From Verrucomicrobiia bacterium (GTDB lineage: Bacteria; Verrucomicrobiota; Verrucomicrobiia; Opitutales; Opitutaceae), in contig JAUHWE010000099.1 of NCBI GenBank assembly GCA_030424825.1, positions 1 through 10,980 on the forward strand: a DNA stretch of 10,980 nucleotides, written 5' to 3'. Below, piece by piece: positions 1 through 7,336 of this stretch (within the stretch, counting starts at the first letter, position 1; each line of letters opens with the position of its first letter). The position numbers and the translations under genes are program-made. The notes below the pieces were generated by a model, which had not been told where the DNA came from, did no database searches, and was given only the letters and a program-made list of their open reading frames with translations.

Positions 1-1639
1 TCTTCCGTTTCCAGATTCTCAGAAGTTTTGAATAGCGGCTCGCGCCAATTTCATTAACGGTCTGCACGCGGGCAGTGTAGTCCACGTGAGTGACCGATGG
101 TATCGAAGATCTAACGACACTAATGATTTGGTTTAAATCTGAATCTTTAGTGCGGGGTTCCTCCTCTTTCTCGCAGGGAAGGCATTGTGACTTCTGGACG
201 GGAGCGACAAAAAGCATGTAAGGAGACGGACGATCAATGTCGAAATACTTCGAAGCATCTTCGAGAAGTACGCTTGGCGCGAAGGGGCGAAATGATTCGC
301 GGAACTTGATACGCGTATTCATTTTCACCTGCATCTCAGGATCGCAAGGATTGCCGATGATGCTGCGATTTCCGAGTGCCCTCGGCCCAAATTCCATCCG
401 GTCTTGAAACCAGCCAACGACTTGATTGTTCTCGAGGCTTTCCACGGTTCGTTCGAGCAACTCCGTTTCATTGTCAATCGCATGGTACTTCACTCCCCAT
501 TGATTGAGTGCTTCTTGTGTTTCTTCCGAAGTGAAGCGTGGTCCGAGGGCAGCCCCTTTCATGGAGTCGCTGGGTTGTGGATGCCGTTCGGAATCGAGAA
601 GCTGGTGATGTAGGAAGAGGGCCGCTCCGAGCGCTCCGCCGGCGTCACCTGATGCGGGTTGAACCCAAATCTCCTTGAATATTCCTTTCCGCAGGAGCTT
701 TCCGTTGGCGACACAATTGAGGGCGACGCCCCCCGCCATGCAAAGTCGATCTTTGCCGGTTAGGCGTTTAGCAGTTTGGGCCATGCGAATGACTGTCTCT
801 TCGGTGACTACTTGAATGGACGCGGCGAGGTCCCTTTCCCTTTGGGTGATGCGAGATTCGGGTTGACGCGGAGGTCCCCCGAACAGAGCGGCGAACGCAG
901 AGTTTGTCATTCTGAGACCTTGGCAAAAACTGAAGTATTTGAGATTCAGGGCAAATGATCCGTCATCCTTAAGGTCAATCAGCTTTTCTCTAATGGTCTC
1001 TGCGTATCGGGGTTCGCCATACGGAGCTAGACCCATCAATTTGTATTCACCCGAATTTACCCTAAATCCGCAAAAATAGGTGAAGGCGCTGTAGAGCAAT
1101 CCCAGTGAGTGGGGGAATGGCATCCGTTGGAGTGTCTGGATATGCCTGCCATCGCCGATACCTATTGTCGCGCAGTCCCATTCGCCGACTCCGTCGATTG
1201 TCAGAATAGCCGCGTCCTCAAAAGGGCTGGGGAAAAAGGCGCTGGCCGCGTGGGATTGATGGTGGTCGACAAATGCGATGGCCTTGTTGTATCGCCCTTG
1301 CAGGCCTTTTCTGATTTGGCGAGGAAGATGCAGCTTGATCTTAAGCCATTGGGGCATGGCTTTAAGGAATGATTTCAGACCGATCGGGGCAAAGGAGAGG
1401 TAGGTTTCCAAAAGCCGTTCGAATTTTAGAAGCGGCTTTTCGTAAAATACGACATAATCCAGATCTTCGATACGGATCCCTGCCTCTTTGAGGCAATAGT
1501 CGATCGCCATGCGGGGAAAACCGGAGTCGTGCTTGATTCGAGTAAATCGTTCTTCCTGAGCAGCAGCGACTATGTTGCCATCTACGATCAGAGCGGCGGC
1601 GCTGTCGTGATAGTAGGCGGATAGGCCAAGGATGTTCAT
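1..1639 (-). CDS. NodU/CmcH/TobZ-family O-carbamoyltransferase, 3' end cut by the window edge
   Basis: Reading the minus strand from an ATG at 1639-1637 gives 546 residues without a stop up to the left edge. Family members use carbamoyl phosphate and ATP to carbamoylate a hydroxyl on a sugar or natural product; the enzyme is cytoplasmic. The N-terminal Kae1-like domain opens with MNILGLSAYYHDSAAALIVD and has EERFTRIKHD near residues 40-50. VDHHQSHAASAF (124-135) supplies the HxxxH metal pair H126/H130, followed by D149 in LTIDGVGEW and D332 in SGDAGGALGAAL. This matches the spacing I recall for TobZ. The C-terminal domain shows FGPRALGNRSI (from about 417) and MNTRIKFRESFRPFAPSV (440-457). 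Relatives are about 570-620 residues, so only a short tail is missing. A GAGG lies 10 nt before the ATG. No disruption is seen. The acceptor substrate cannot be inferred; such genes often sit in polysaccharide or secondary-metabolite loci, which may lie to the left. Confidence 0.93.
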   Translation of the reverse strand, partial: MNILGLSAYYHDSAAALIVDGNIVAAAQEERFTRIKHDSGFPRMAIDYCLKEAGIRIEDLDYVVFYEKPLLKFERLLETYLSFAPIGLKSFLKAMPQWLKIKLHLPRQIRKGLQGRYNKAIAFVDHHQSHAASAFFPSPFEDAAILTIDGVGEWDCATIGIGDGRHIQTLQRMPFPHSLGLLYSAFTYFCGFRVNSGEYKLMGLAPYGEPRYAETIREKLIDLKDDGSFALNLKYFSFCQGLRMTNSAFAALFGGPPRQPESRITQRERDLAASIQVVTEETVIRMAQTAKRLTGKDRLCMAGGVALNCVANGKLLRKGIFKEIWVQPASGDAGGALGAALFLHHQLLDSERHPQPSDSMKGAALGPRFTSEETQEALNQWGVKYHAIDNETELLERTVESLENNQVVGWFQDRMEFGPRALGNRSIIGNPCDPEMQVKMNTRIKFRESFRPFAPSVLLEDASKYFDIDRPSPYMLFVAPVQKSQCLPCEKEEEPRTKDSDLNQIISVVRSSIPSVTHVDYTARVQTVNEIGASRYSKLLRIWKRK

Positions 1640-1694
1640 GGCGAAGTGGCCTCGATTTCTGGCAAGTCTGTGAATCGGAACGGCATTTTTCTAA

Positions 1695-1718
1695 GAAAGC
1701 GCGCGGTAAGCCGCTTTC
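1695..1718. repeat. small GC-rich hairpin upstream of the carbamoyltransferase
   Basis: GAAAGCG (1695-1701) pairs perfectly with CGCTTTC (1712-1718) across a 10-nt loop. An alternative inner stem is GCGG-TAAG-CCGC (1703-1714). It sits about 55 bp upstream of the carbamoyltransferase ATG, so it would lie in that gene's leader or promoter. The core resembles the GCGGCGTAAAGCGGC stretch near 10326-10340, suggesting but not proving two degenerate copies of one intergenic repeat family. Confidence 0.35.
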
Positions 1719-1849
1719 AAGGTCCTGTAGTTATATTTGAGATTCAAAATTTGGCTTGTGATTTGAGTATTGCCTAGAGGGTATTGCGATGCGAATAAAC
1801 GAATTTTGACCTGAAATGGGGCTGAATATCGAAGAAATCAGATTTAGGG

Positions 1850-1910
1850 GAGCACTTTCTTCAAGTTTCTGATTGGGGATGGGGCAGGTTCTTTCGGCTG
1901 AGCACTTTCT
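1850..1910. repeat. 11-bp direct repeat, copies 50 bp apart
   Basis: GAGCACTTTCT occurs at 1850-1860 and again at 1900-1910. The copies start exactly 50 bp apart, close to five helical turns, and lie 84-145 bp upstream of the permease start. Paired direct repeats on one helix face are typical of an activator or repressor site, but a chance or mobile-repeat origin is equally possible. Each copy is followed by a slightly different CAA-containing tail. Confidence 0.4.
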
Positions 1911-1994
1911 CAAAGGCTCGCGGTCGATCTCGCAAAGTGAGAGGAAAGGTGTTGAGGCGGCTCGGGATCTTGGGGATATTGCTAGAATCGTATT

Positions 1995-3776
1995 ATGGAC
2001 CTGACTTTTGACCAGAGTGTTTTGTTTGGTCTCATCGTAATTATTTTCGGATTCTTGCTTTGGGGAAAATTTCGTTACGACCTAGTTGCCTTCTCGGCTC
2101 TCGTACTCGCCTATCTGCTGGGAGTCGTTCCGAAGGAAAAGGTCTTTGCGGGATTCGGGCACCCCGCAGTGGTGATCATTGCCTTGGTGCTCATCATCAG
2201 CAAAGGCCTGAATAGGTCGGGGGCGATCGAGTTGCTCGCGAAGAACCTTATAGACTCAACGCGTTCTCTGGGTGCTCATATTGGAATCATGTCGGGGGTG
2301 GCAGCTGCGTTGTCGGCCATCATGAACAACGTGGCGGCCTTGGCTCTGCTAATGCCCATGGATATTCAAACGGCGACCAAGGCCAAGCGGAGTCCGGCGC
2401 TTTCGTTGATGCCGCTCTCTTTCGCCTCAATTTTAGGGGGCATGATCACCTTGATCGGAACGCCGCCCAATGTCGTCATCGCCACTTTCCGGGAAGATGC
2501 CCTGGGGGCCCCCTATGAAATGTTCGATTTTGCTCCAGTGGGGCTTGTTGTCGCGATCGTGGGTGTCCTCTTTGTGGCGTTGGCCGGATGGCGATTGCTG
2601 CCGTCAGATCGAGGCAATAGTGATTCGGTTTCTAAACTGCAGGATTTGGAGGGATATGTCTCCGAGCTTTCCGTCCCTGAGAAATCCCGATTTGTGGATG
2701 AGACGATCGGATCGATTGAATCGGTAGCGGATGAAAACGACGTGCAGATTCTGGGCTTGATCCGTCGGGGGAAACGCATGTCTGGTGGGGCTCGTAGCGA
2801 GACTATTCGAAAAAATGACATTATAGTGGTAGAAGGAGGTCCGGAAGCGATCGACCAGTTTCTGGGTGAAGGGGGTCTCGCGTACAGTCCGTCCAAGAAG
2901 CATGAAGAAATCGCATCGGGGAGTTCCGCCCTGGTGGAGGTCGCCGTTCCACCCAATAGTCGAATCGCCGGTCGTTCCGCCATGGATGTGAAGCTACTCT
3001 ATCGGCAAGGAGTGATCTTGCTGGGAATTTCCAGAAGCGGTAAGCGGATCCGTGAACGATTGCGTCGGGAACGTATTCTGCCGGGGGACTTGTTGTTGCT
3101 GCAAGGGCCTGAGAATCGGCTGTCGGACGTAGTGGAGTGGCTCGAATGTCTGCCGCTAGCCGACCGTGGGCTGGAGATCGTTCAACGGAGCAAAGCGTGG
3201 ATCTCGGTCGGCGTATTCGCGGCAGCGATCGCCTGCTCCGCCATGGGTTGGGTCTATTTGCCTCTTGCCCTAGCGGTAGTAGTGGTGGCGTTTATCTCCA
3301 TTAAAATTGTAAGCCTTTCCCAGGTGTACGAATCGGTGGAATGGTCGGTGATTGTATTGCTGGCCTCGATGATCCCCATTGGGGCCGCGCTAGAGGCGAG
3401 TGGGGGGACGGACATCATCGCCAATCAAATCGTTGGCTGGACGTCGGGGTTGCCCACGGTCGCGGTTCTAGCGGTTTTGATGATTGTGACTATGACGCTT
3501 TCCGACGTCCTTAACAATGTGGCTACGGCATTGATCGCAGCGCCCATTGGGGTGGAGATCGCCAATCGATTGGATGCCAATCCCGACTCCTTTCTCATGG
3601 CCGTCGCGGTCGCAGCCTCCTGCGCTTTTCTCACTCCTATTGGGCACAAGAACAACACGATTATCATGGGACCGGGAGGCTACCAATTTGGCGACTATTG
3701 GCGAATGGGTCTACCGCTAGAAATACTAGTGGTGATCGTCGGCTTGCCCGCCATTCTCTTCTTTTGGCCGCTCTAG
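1995..3776 (+). CDS. SLC13/DASS-type permease with two central RCK_C (TrkA-C) domains
   Basis: This 593-residue inner-membrane carrier has the architecture of bacterial SLC13 permeases: an N-terminal membrane half (about 8-200), a soluble insert (about 205-395) and a C-terminal membrane half (about 400-593). The re-entrant-loop signatures are present in both halves: MNNVAALALLMP (110-121) with GGMITLIGTPPNV (148-160), then LSDVLNNVATALI (502-514) with TPIGHKNNTIIMGPGGY (547-563). The insert contains two RCK_C-like units. The first has DNDV-like and GGARSETIRKNDIIVVEG elements near 248-281; the second has GRSAMDVKLLYRQGVILLGI and RILPGDLLLLQG near 326-371. Family members move sulfate, di- or tricarboxylates with sodium, and the RCK_C domains may bind a regulatory ligand. 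Sulfate is attractive because a sulfatase is encoded downstream, but this is inference. No good Shine-Dalgarno precedes the ATG; the conserved membrane start supports it. The gene appears monocistronic. Confidence 0.93.
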   Translation: MDLTFDQSVLFGLIVIIFGFLLWGKFRYDLVAFSALVLAYLLGVVPKEKVFAGFGHPAVVIIALVLIISKGLNRSGAIELLAKNLIDSTRSLGAHIGIMSGVAAALSAIMNNVAALALLMPMDIQTATKAKRSPALSLMPLSFASILGGMITLIGTPPNVVIATFREDALGAPYEMFDFAPVGLVVAIVGVLFVALAGWRLLPSDRGNSDSVSKLQDLEGYVSELSVPEKSRFVDETIGSIESVADENDVQILGLIRRGKRMSGGARSETIRKNDIIVVEGGPEAIDQFLGEGGLAYSPSKKHEEIASGSSALVEVAVPPNSRIAGRSAMDVKLLYRQGVILLGISRSGKRIRERLRRERILPGDLLLLQGPENRLSDVVEWLECLPLADRGLEIVQRSKAWISVGVFAAAIACSAMGWVYLPLALAVVVVAFISIKIVSLSQVYESVEWSVIVLLASMIPIGAALEASGGTDIIANQIVGWTSGLPTVAVLAVLMIVTMTLSDVLNNVATALIAAPIGVEIANRLDANPDSFLMAVAVAASCAFLTPIGHKNNTIIMGPGGYQFGDYWRMGLPLEILVVIVGLPAILFFWPL

Positions 3777-3812
3777 ATTGTGGATACGGTTGTTGATAAG
3801 TTTTCGATTGTC

Positions 3813-3888
3813 GTAGGGGCGTCGCTTGCGGCGACCGCATCGTTAGAGTTTTAGCCACTTGAGCGGTCGCCGCAAGCGATGCCCCTAC
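3813..3888. repeat. near-perfect 26-bp inverted repeat (REP/MITE-like hairpin)
   Basis: The left arm (3813-3838) begins GTAGGGGCGTCGCTTGCGG and the right arm (3863-3888) ends CAAGCGATGCCCCTAC. The arms are complementary at 25 of 26 positions, and the exception (G3821 against T3880) would be a G-U wobble in RNA. The loop is the 24 nt at 3839-3862. It starts 37 nt after the permease stop codon, so a transcript would fold into a very stable hairpin that could end or stabilise that mRNA. No U-tract follows the right arm, so it is not a classical intrinsic terminator. The form fits intergenic hairpin repeats that are scattered by a transposase acting in trans. Confidence 0.85.
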
Positions 3889-4251
3889 ATAAATCTTTGA
3901 TTTATTGGACAGTCTCTTAGTGTATTCGATTCGCATTTTCCTTGGCGCTCAGTTTGGACTGGGTTTCTTTGCAAATTGCGATCGAGGTACATTCCGATGC
4001 TGCCTTTCGTGCACCAGATTTCTGAAGTAACTCGATTTGTTGCCTCCGATGTCGCAATTGAATAGGGATTTGTTGTTAGCCCTAGATTTTTTTTAGCTTC
4101 GATCGGAAATTCAACAAGCTGCTTACTTGGATATCCTTCAATTGTCCTGAATATAATCTTCAGCACTCCCTCTGTGCTAATCCGAACTTCAAGTGCGGAT
4201 TTACACGGCTATTTAGTTTCGCAACATCGATATCCGTTTCACACGTTTGCC

Positions 4252-4331
4252 GTAGGGCTAGCACTTGTGCTACGCCGCGTTGGTTGATTATTGAAATGTG
4301 GCTCGCTGGGCCGACAAGCCGTACCTACAAC
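4252..4331. repeat. degenerate inverted repeat, probable second intergenic hairpin element
   Basis: GTAGGGCTAGCACTTGTGC (4252-4270) faces GGGCCGACAAGCCGTACC (4308-4325), which continues to 4331. The reverse complement of the right arm reads GTTGTAGGTACGGCTTGTC, sharing GTAGG and CTTGT with the left arm but with gaps. The left arm also contains its own perfect mini-palindrome, TAGCAC-TT-GTGCTA (4259-4272). The GTAGGG terminus recalls the intact repeat at 3813, so this may be an eroded element of a related type. This relationship is inferred from the ends only. Confidence 0.45.
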
Positions 4332-4366
4332 GCCAGAGTGCCTGAACGAACGCTCTAAAGGAGAGG

Positions 4367-4407
4367 ACGATATCGTTTCGGACCCCTTGTTGAGTCAACT
4401 GTTGACT
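4367..4407. promoter_or_regulatory. two palindromes upstream of the symporter operon, candidate operator sites
   Basis: AGTCAAC-T-GTTGACT (4393-4407) is a perfect 7+7 palindrome around one central base, and ACGATATCGT (4367-4376) is a perfect 10-bp palindrome. Their centres are about 29 bp apart and they lie 130-170 bp before the symporter ATG, in the only long upstream region of the co-directional gene set. They could be operators, for instance for the LacI-type regulator encoded two genes on. However, classical LacI-family operators have a central CG and neither of these does, so another regulator or chance remains possible. Confidence 0.4.
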
Positions 4408-4537
4408 TGTGACGCATTCGATTAAAGGGTTCGAGGATGGGAGAATGTTTTTCAATGAAGTAGCGTGAGCCACTTTTGCTCTCGAGACTTTACCTTTCTT
4501 ACGATTCCTACCCGTTTTCCTCGTTAGCTCGCTGCCC

Positions 4538-6220
4538 ATGTCTAAACTAGATTATATCGTGATCTTTGTATTCACCTTAGGAGTGCTGGCGGCGGGTATG
4601 TCGTTCTCCAAGGCGGGCAAGAACATGAAGACGTTCTTCGCCGGCGGGGGGGCGGTTCCGTGGTGGATCAATGGGCTTTCCCTGTTTATGAGCTTCTTTT
4701 CTGCGGGTACGTTTGTAGCCTGGGGATCGCTTGCCTACATTCACGGATGGGTTTCGGTGGGCATACAATGGACGATGTGCCTAGCGGGGTTTGCCATTGC
4801 CGCTTTCATTGCGGTGCGTTGGCGCAATACCGGTGTGTTGACCGGGGCTCAATTTATCGGAGCGCGGCTTGGTGATGGGGTTAAGAAGGCCTATACCTAT
4901 CTGTTCATGGCGATCTCCGTTTTTACCAGTGGGGCCTTTTTGTATCCCGTGGCCAAGATTGTCGAAGGGGCAACGGGCTTCCCGTTTGAATACGCGGTCG
5001 TATTCCTGGCCCTGGTGATTGTGCTTTATACGGCGACCGGAGGGTTGTGGGCGGTAATCGTAACGGATGTCTTGCAGTTTATCATTTTGACTGCGGCGGT
5101 CATTGTCATTGTTCCGCTAGCGTTGGATAAGGTAGGCGGCTTAAGCGGTTTTCTGGAGAAGTCTCCAGAGGGGTTCTTCGCATTTACCACGGACGAAATC
5201 ACACCTTTGTTCTTTATCGGCTTCGGTTTGTACAATCTGTGTTTCATCGCGGGCAATTGGGCCTATGTGCAGCGCTATACGAGCGTGAAAACGCCTAAGG
5301 ACGCTCGGAAGGTGGGACTGCTGTTCGGATGCCTGTACGCGATCAGTCCCATCATTTGGATGCTGCCGCCGATGATCTACCGCATCTACAATCCCAATCT
5401 CGATATTGCGGGCGGGGAAGCCAACCATGCGTACATGTTCATGTCGAAAGAAGTGCTCCCAATAGGGATGCTAGGGCTGATGGTGGGGGCGATGATATTC
5501 GCGACTGCCAGTTCCGTGAACACGACGCTGAATATCGTTTCCGGGGTCTTTACGAACGATCTTTATAAATCGCTCAAGCCGACGGCTTCGGATAAGCAGC
5601 TCATTTTGGTAGCTCGTTTCTCGACGGCGGTGTTTGGACTGTTGACAATGGCCATTGCTCTATTGGTGGATCGCATGGGAGGTATATTGGATGTGATTTG
5701 GGCGGTTGGCGCAGTTGCGGGAGGCTCAATGTACATCCCTATGCTTTGGGCTCTCTTTTCGAAACGACATACGGGTCGAACGGTTCTTGGAGTGACGCTT
5801 ATTTGTCTTTCGGTAAATGCATTCTTCAAGTGGAGCGGCGTCTATGAACTGACCCAGGCTCAAGCCCAGGCCCTCGGGGCTTTGTTGCCACTGATTCTGA
5901 TGACCGTCTATGAGCTTTATGCGATGCGCCAAGGGACGGCGACCCAGCAATACCTGGACTACGAGTCTGCCAGGGTGGCCCGGATCAATGCGGAATTAGC
6001 GAGTGAAAGTCGCCAGTCCGACGAACAAGAGTCCGATCGGGAAAACCACCATGGAATCAGGGTAATCGGTATCGGAATTCTGGCGACGGGAGGTCTGATC
6101 GCGGCGTTGGGAGGCTTCTCTGATGTAGGACGCCTCTTGGTTGTTCTTGTGGGATTGTCGGTGGCGATCGTAGGAACGCTGGTTTTGCGGGGAAACGGAA
6201 AAGTGGTCGCTAGCAGTTGA
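4538..6220 (+). CDS. SSS-family (SLC5-like) sodium/solute symporter
   Basis: This 560-residue inner-membrane protein imports a solute with sodium. It has about 13 membrane segments plus two more near the C-terminus (about 507-550), separated by a charged, Glu/Ser-rich cytoplasmic stretch (about 465-505). Family signatures are TATGGLWAVIVTDVLQ (165-180), NWAYVQRYTSVKTPKDARK (240-258) and the helix ATASSVNTTLNIVSG (322-336), whose S325/S326 fall where the Na2-site serines are expected. The N-terminus has the usual FFAGGGAVPWWINGLSLFMSF (34-54) region. Substrate cannot be read from the sequence; members serve sugars, sugar acids, amino acids and carboxylates. The adjacent regulator, sulfatase and dehydratase point to a sugar or sugar acid. 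The chosen ATG follows a long non-coding leader with no clear Shine-Dalgarno; there is no upstream in-frame ATG nearby. It is probably the first gene of the operon. Confidence 0.92.
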   Translation: MSKLDYIVIFVFTLGVLAAGMSFSKAGKNMKTFFAGGGAVPWWINGLSLFMSFFSAGTFVAWGSLAYIHGWVSVGIQWTMCLAGFAIAAFIAVRWRNTGVLTGAQFIGARLGDGVKKAYTYLFMAISVFTSGAFLYPVAKIVEGATGFPFEYAVVFLALVIVLYTATGGLWAVIVTDVLQFIILTAAVIVIVPLALDKVGGLSGFLEKSPEGFFAFTTDEITPLFFIGFGLYNLCFIAGNWAYVQRYTSVKTPKDARKVGLLFGCLYAISPIIWMLPPMIYRIYNPNLDIAGGEANHAYMFMSKEVLPIGMLGLMVGAMIFATASSVNTTLNIVSGVFTNDLYKSLKPTASDKQLILVARFSTAVFGLLTMAIALLVDRMGGILDVIWAVGAVAGGSMYIPMLWALFSKRHTGRTVLGVTLICLSVNAFFKWSGVYELTQAQAQALGALLPLILMTVYELYAMRQGTATQQYLDYESARVARINAELASESRQSDEQESDRENHHGIRVIGIGILATGGLIAALGGFSDVGRLLVVLVGLSVAIVGTLVLRGNGKVVASS

Positions 6221-6265
6221 ATCTGAATTTTAGACGATTGGATTAGATGAGAGTATTACGGTGGT

Positions 6266-7336
6266 ATGAGCAGTAAGCCAGAAGGTAGTAGAGTGAGTAT
6301 GCGTGACCTTGCCCGAGAGGTGGGGGTTTCCGTATCCGCGGTTTCGCTCGCATTGCGCAACAGTCCGAAAGTCTCGGAAAAAAAGCGCGAAGAAATTCGG
6401 CTCGCGGCGGAGCGCATTGGATACGTGAAGGATGGCCGAGTGGCCGAGTTGATGGAACACATGCGTACCTTTCGCTTCAAGGAACGACTGTCTACTATTG
6501 CGGTAATCGTTTCGGATATTCGCAAATCAGAACTCCAAGATTATCCGCGGATGGTTTCATTGACCAAAGGCGTGGAGGATGAGGCGAAGAAAAACGGTTA
6601 CGGCGTCGATTTCATGTTCTTACAGGATCTTGGAGTGACTCCCAAACGCCTGCGCGACATTTTGATTGCCCGGGGAATAAGGGGCATTGTGGTGATGCCA
6701 TTCCAAAAGGGAGTGGGTCAGTTCGATATGGATATTTCTGGGTTCTGTGTATCCACCCCAGGTTACAGTATTATCAAGCCAACGATCAATAGAGCCTGTC
6801 CCAATTATCTCCAGATGATGGATGAACTACTGGAGCAAATTTGCAAATTGGGTTATCGTCGTGTTGGTTTCATTATGACCTATGGTTCGGGCGGAATTGG
6901 GCACAAGCTCTTCTCCTCATCTTTCCTATACTATTCAACGCTCATAAACGAGTCACTGCGAATTCCCATTTTAAGGCGAAGAGATGTCGGTGTGGTCGGT
7001 ATCCAGAAATGGATGGACAAGTATAAGCCGGATGTCGTGGTGAGCTCTGGTATGGTGTATCGTATCCTAGAGAATCTTGGATACCGGATGCCTGAAAAAT
7101 TGGGTTTCGTGAGTTTGGAGCTTTCCGAGGACCATGGCCAGGCTTCCGGAGTGGATCACCGTCACTACTTGGTGGGTAGCGAAGCGCTAAAGCTAACCTT
7201 TTCCGATATTAATTTGAATCACTCAGGGATTCCCGAAAACCCGAAGGTGGTGCTGGTGGATAGTCACTTTCGAGAGGGTAATACCTTGAGGAAAGTGGGA
7301 AGGTCGCGGGCTATTAAATTAAGGGCGACGAAATGA
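6266..7336 (+). CDS. LacI/GalR-family transcriptional regulator
   Basis: This 356-residue cytoplasmic DNA-binding protein has an N-terminal helix-turn-helix (about 11-31: VSMRDLAREVGVSVSAVSLAL) followed by a hinge and a periplasmic-binding-protein-like sensor domain (about 76-340). The hinge reads GYVKDGRVAELMEHMR instead of the usual GYxPNxxAxxL, a variant I associate with LacI proteins of Verrucomicrobia and Planctomycetes. The tail has NLNHSGIPENPKVVLVDSHF, also usual in those groups. The start at 6266 leaves ten residues before the helix-turn-helix; ATG 6299 (residue 12) would clip it. It begins 45 bp after the symporter stop, and its stop codon overlaps the sulfatase start (ATGA, 7333-7336), so it is translated as part of the operon and is the natural local regulator. 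Inducer unknown; probably a sugar or sugar acid from the pathway. Confidence 0.93.
   Translation: MSSKPEGSRVSMRDLAREVGVSVSAVSLALRNSPKVSEKKREEIRLAAERIGYVKDGRVAELMEHMRTFRFKERLSTIAVIVSDIRKSELQDYPRMVSLTKGVEDEAKKNGYGVDFMFLQDLGVTPKRLRDILIARGIRGIVVMPFQKGVGQFDMDISGFCVSTPGYSIIKPTINRACPNYLQMMDELLEQICKLGYRRVGFIMTYGSGGIGHKLFSSSFLYYSTLINESLRIPILRRRDVGVVGIQKWMDKYKPDVVVSSGMVYRILENLGYRMPEKLGFVSLELSEDHGQASGVDHRHYLVGSEALKLTFSDINLNHSGIPENPKVVLVDSHFREGNTLRKVGRSRAIKLRATK

Larger units (their letters stand above)
1640..1994. other. divergent intergenic region between carbamoyltransferase and SLC13 permease
   Basis: These 355 bp separate two divergent genes and should carry both promoters. The part at about 1725-1815 is clearly AT-rich. 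It also holds a small hairpin near the carbamoyltransferase start and a direct repeat nearer the permease, both listed separately. On the plus strand TTGAGG (1952-1957) lies 17 bp before GATATT (1975-1980), a weak sigma-70-like arrangement that would leave a very short leader before the ATG at 1995. I see no convincing promoter for the minus strand and no credible small gene. Confidence 0.6.
3777..4537. other. long intergenic region with hairpin repeats and palindromes
   Basis: This 761-bp gap separates the SLC13 permease from the sugar-acid/sulfatase locus. From left to right it contains a near-perfect inverted repeat (3813-3888), an AT-richer stretch without clear signals (3890-4250), an eroded inverted repeat (4252-4331), two palindromes (4367-4376 and 4393-4407), and then the symporter leader, which has no evident Shine-Dalgarno. 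On the minus strand a frame stays open for about 110 codons (about 3885-4216), but its only possible start is a GTG at 4166 and I recognise no family in it. Confidence 0.7.

Noticed and set aside
404..1372. Short plus-strand frames at 404-613, 776-958 and 1109-1372
   Set aside because: They lie antisense inside the carbamoyltransferase, whose family motifs are clear on the minus strand along the whole stretch.
1731..1913. 60-codon minus-strand frame in the divergent gap
   Set aside because: No recognisable motif, low-complexity composition, and it spans the direct repeat and AT-rich promoter-like region.
2513..2983. 156-codon minus-strand frame inside the permease gene
   Set aside because: It is antisense to the RCK_C insert of a well-supported carrier and is rich in Ser, Pro, Thr and Arg as expected for a shadow frame.
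3813..3888. CRISPR or classical rho-independent terminator interpretation of the hairpin
   Set aside because: There is only one inverted unit, with no spaced direct repeats, and no T-tract follows the stem.
3664..3936. 90-codon minus-strand frame over the permease end and hairpin
   Set aside because: It reads through both arms of the inverted repeat and the permease C-terminus; no family resemblance.
4288..4539. 83-codon minus-strand frame upstream of the symporter
   Set aside because: It covers the palindromes and leader, shows no protein-like pattern and has no recognised domain.
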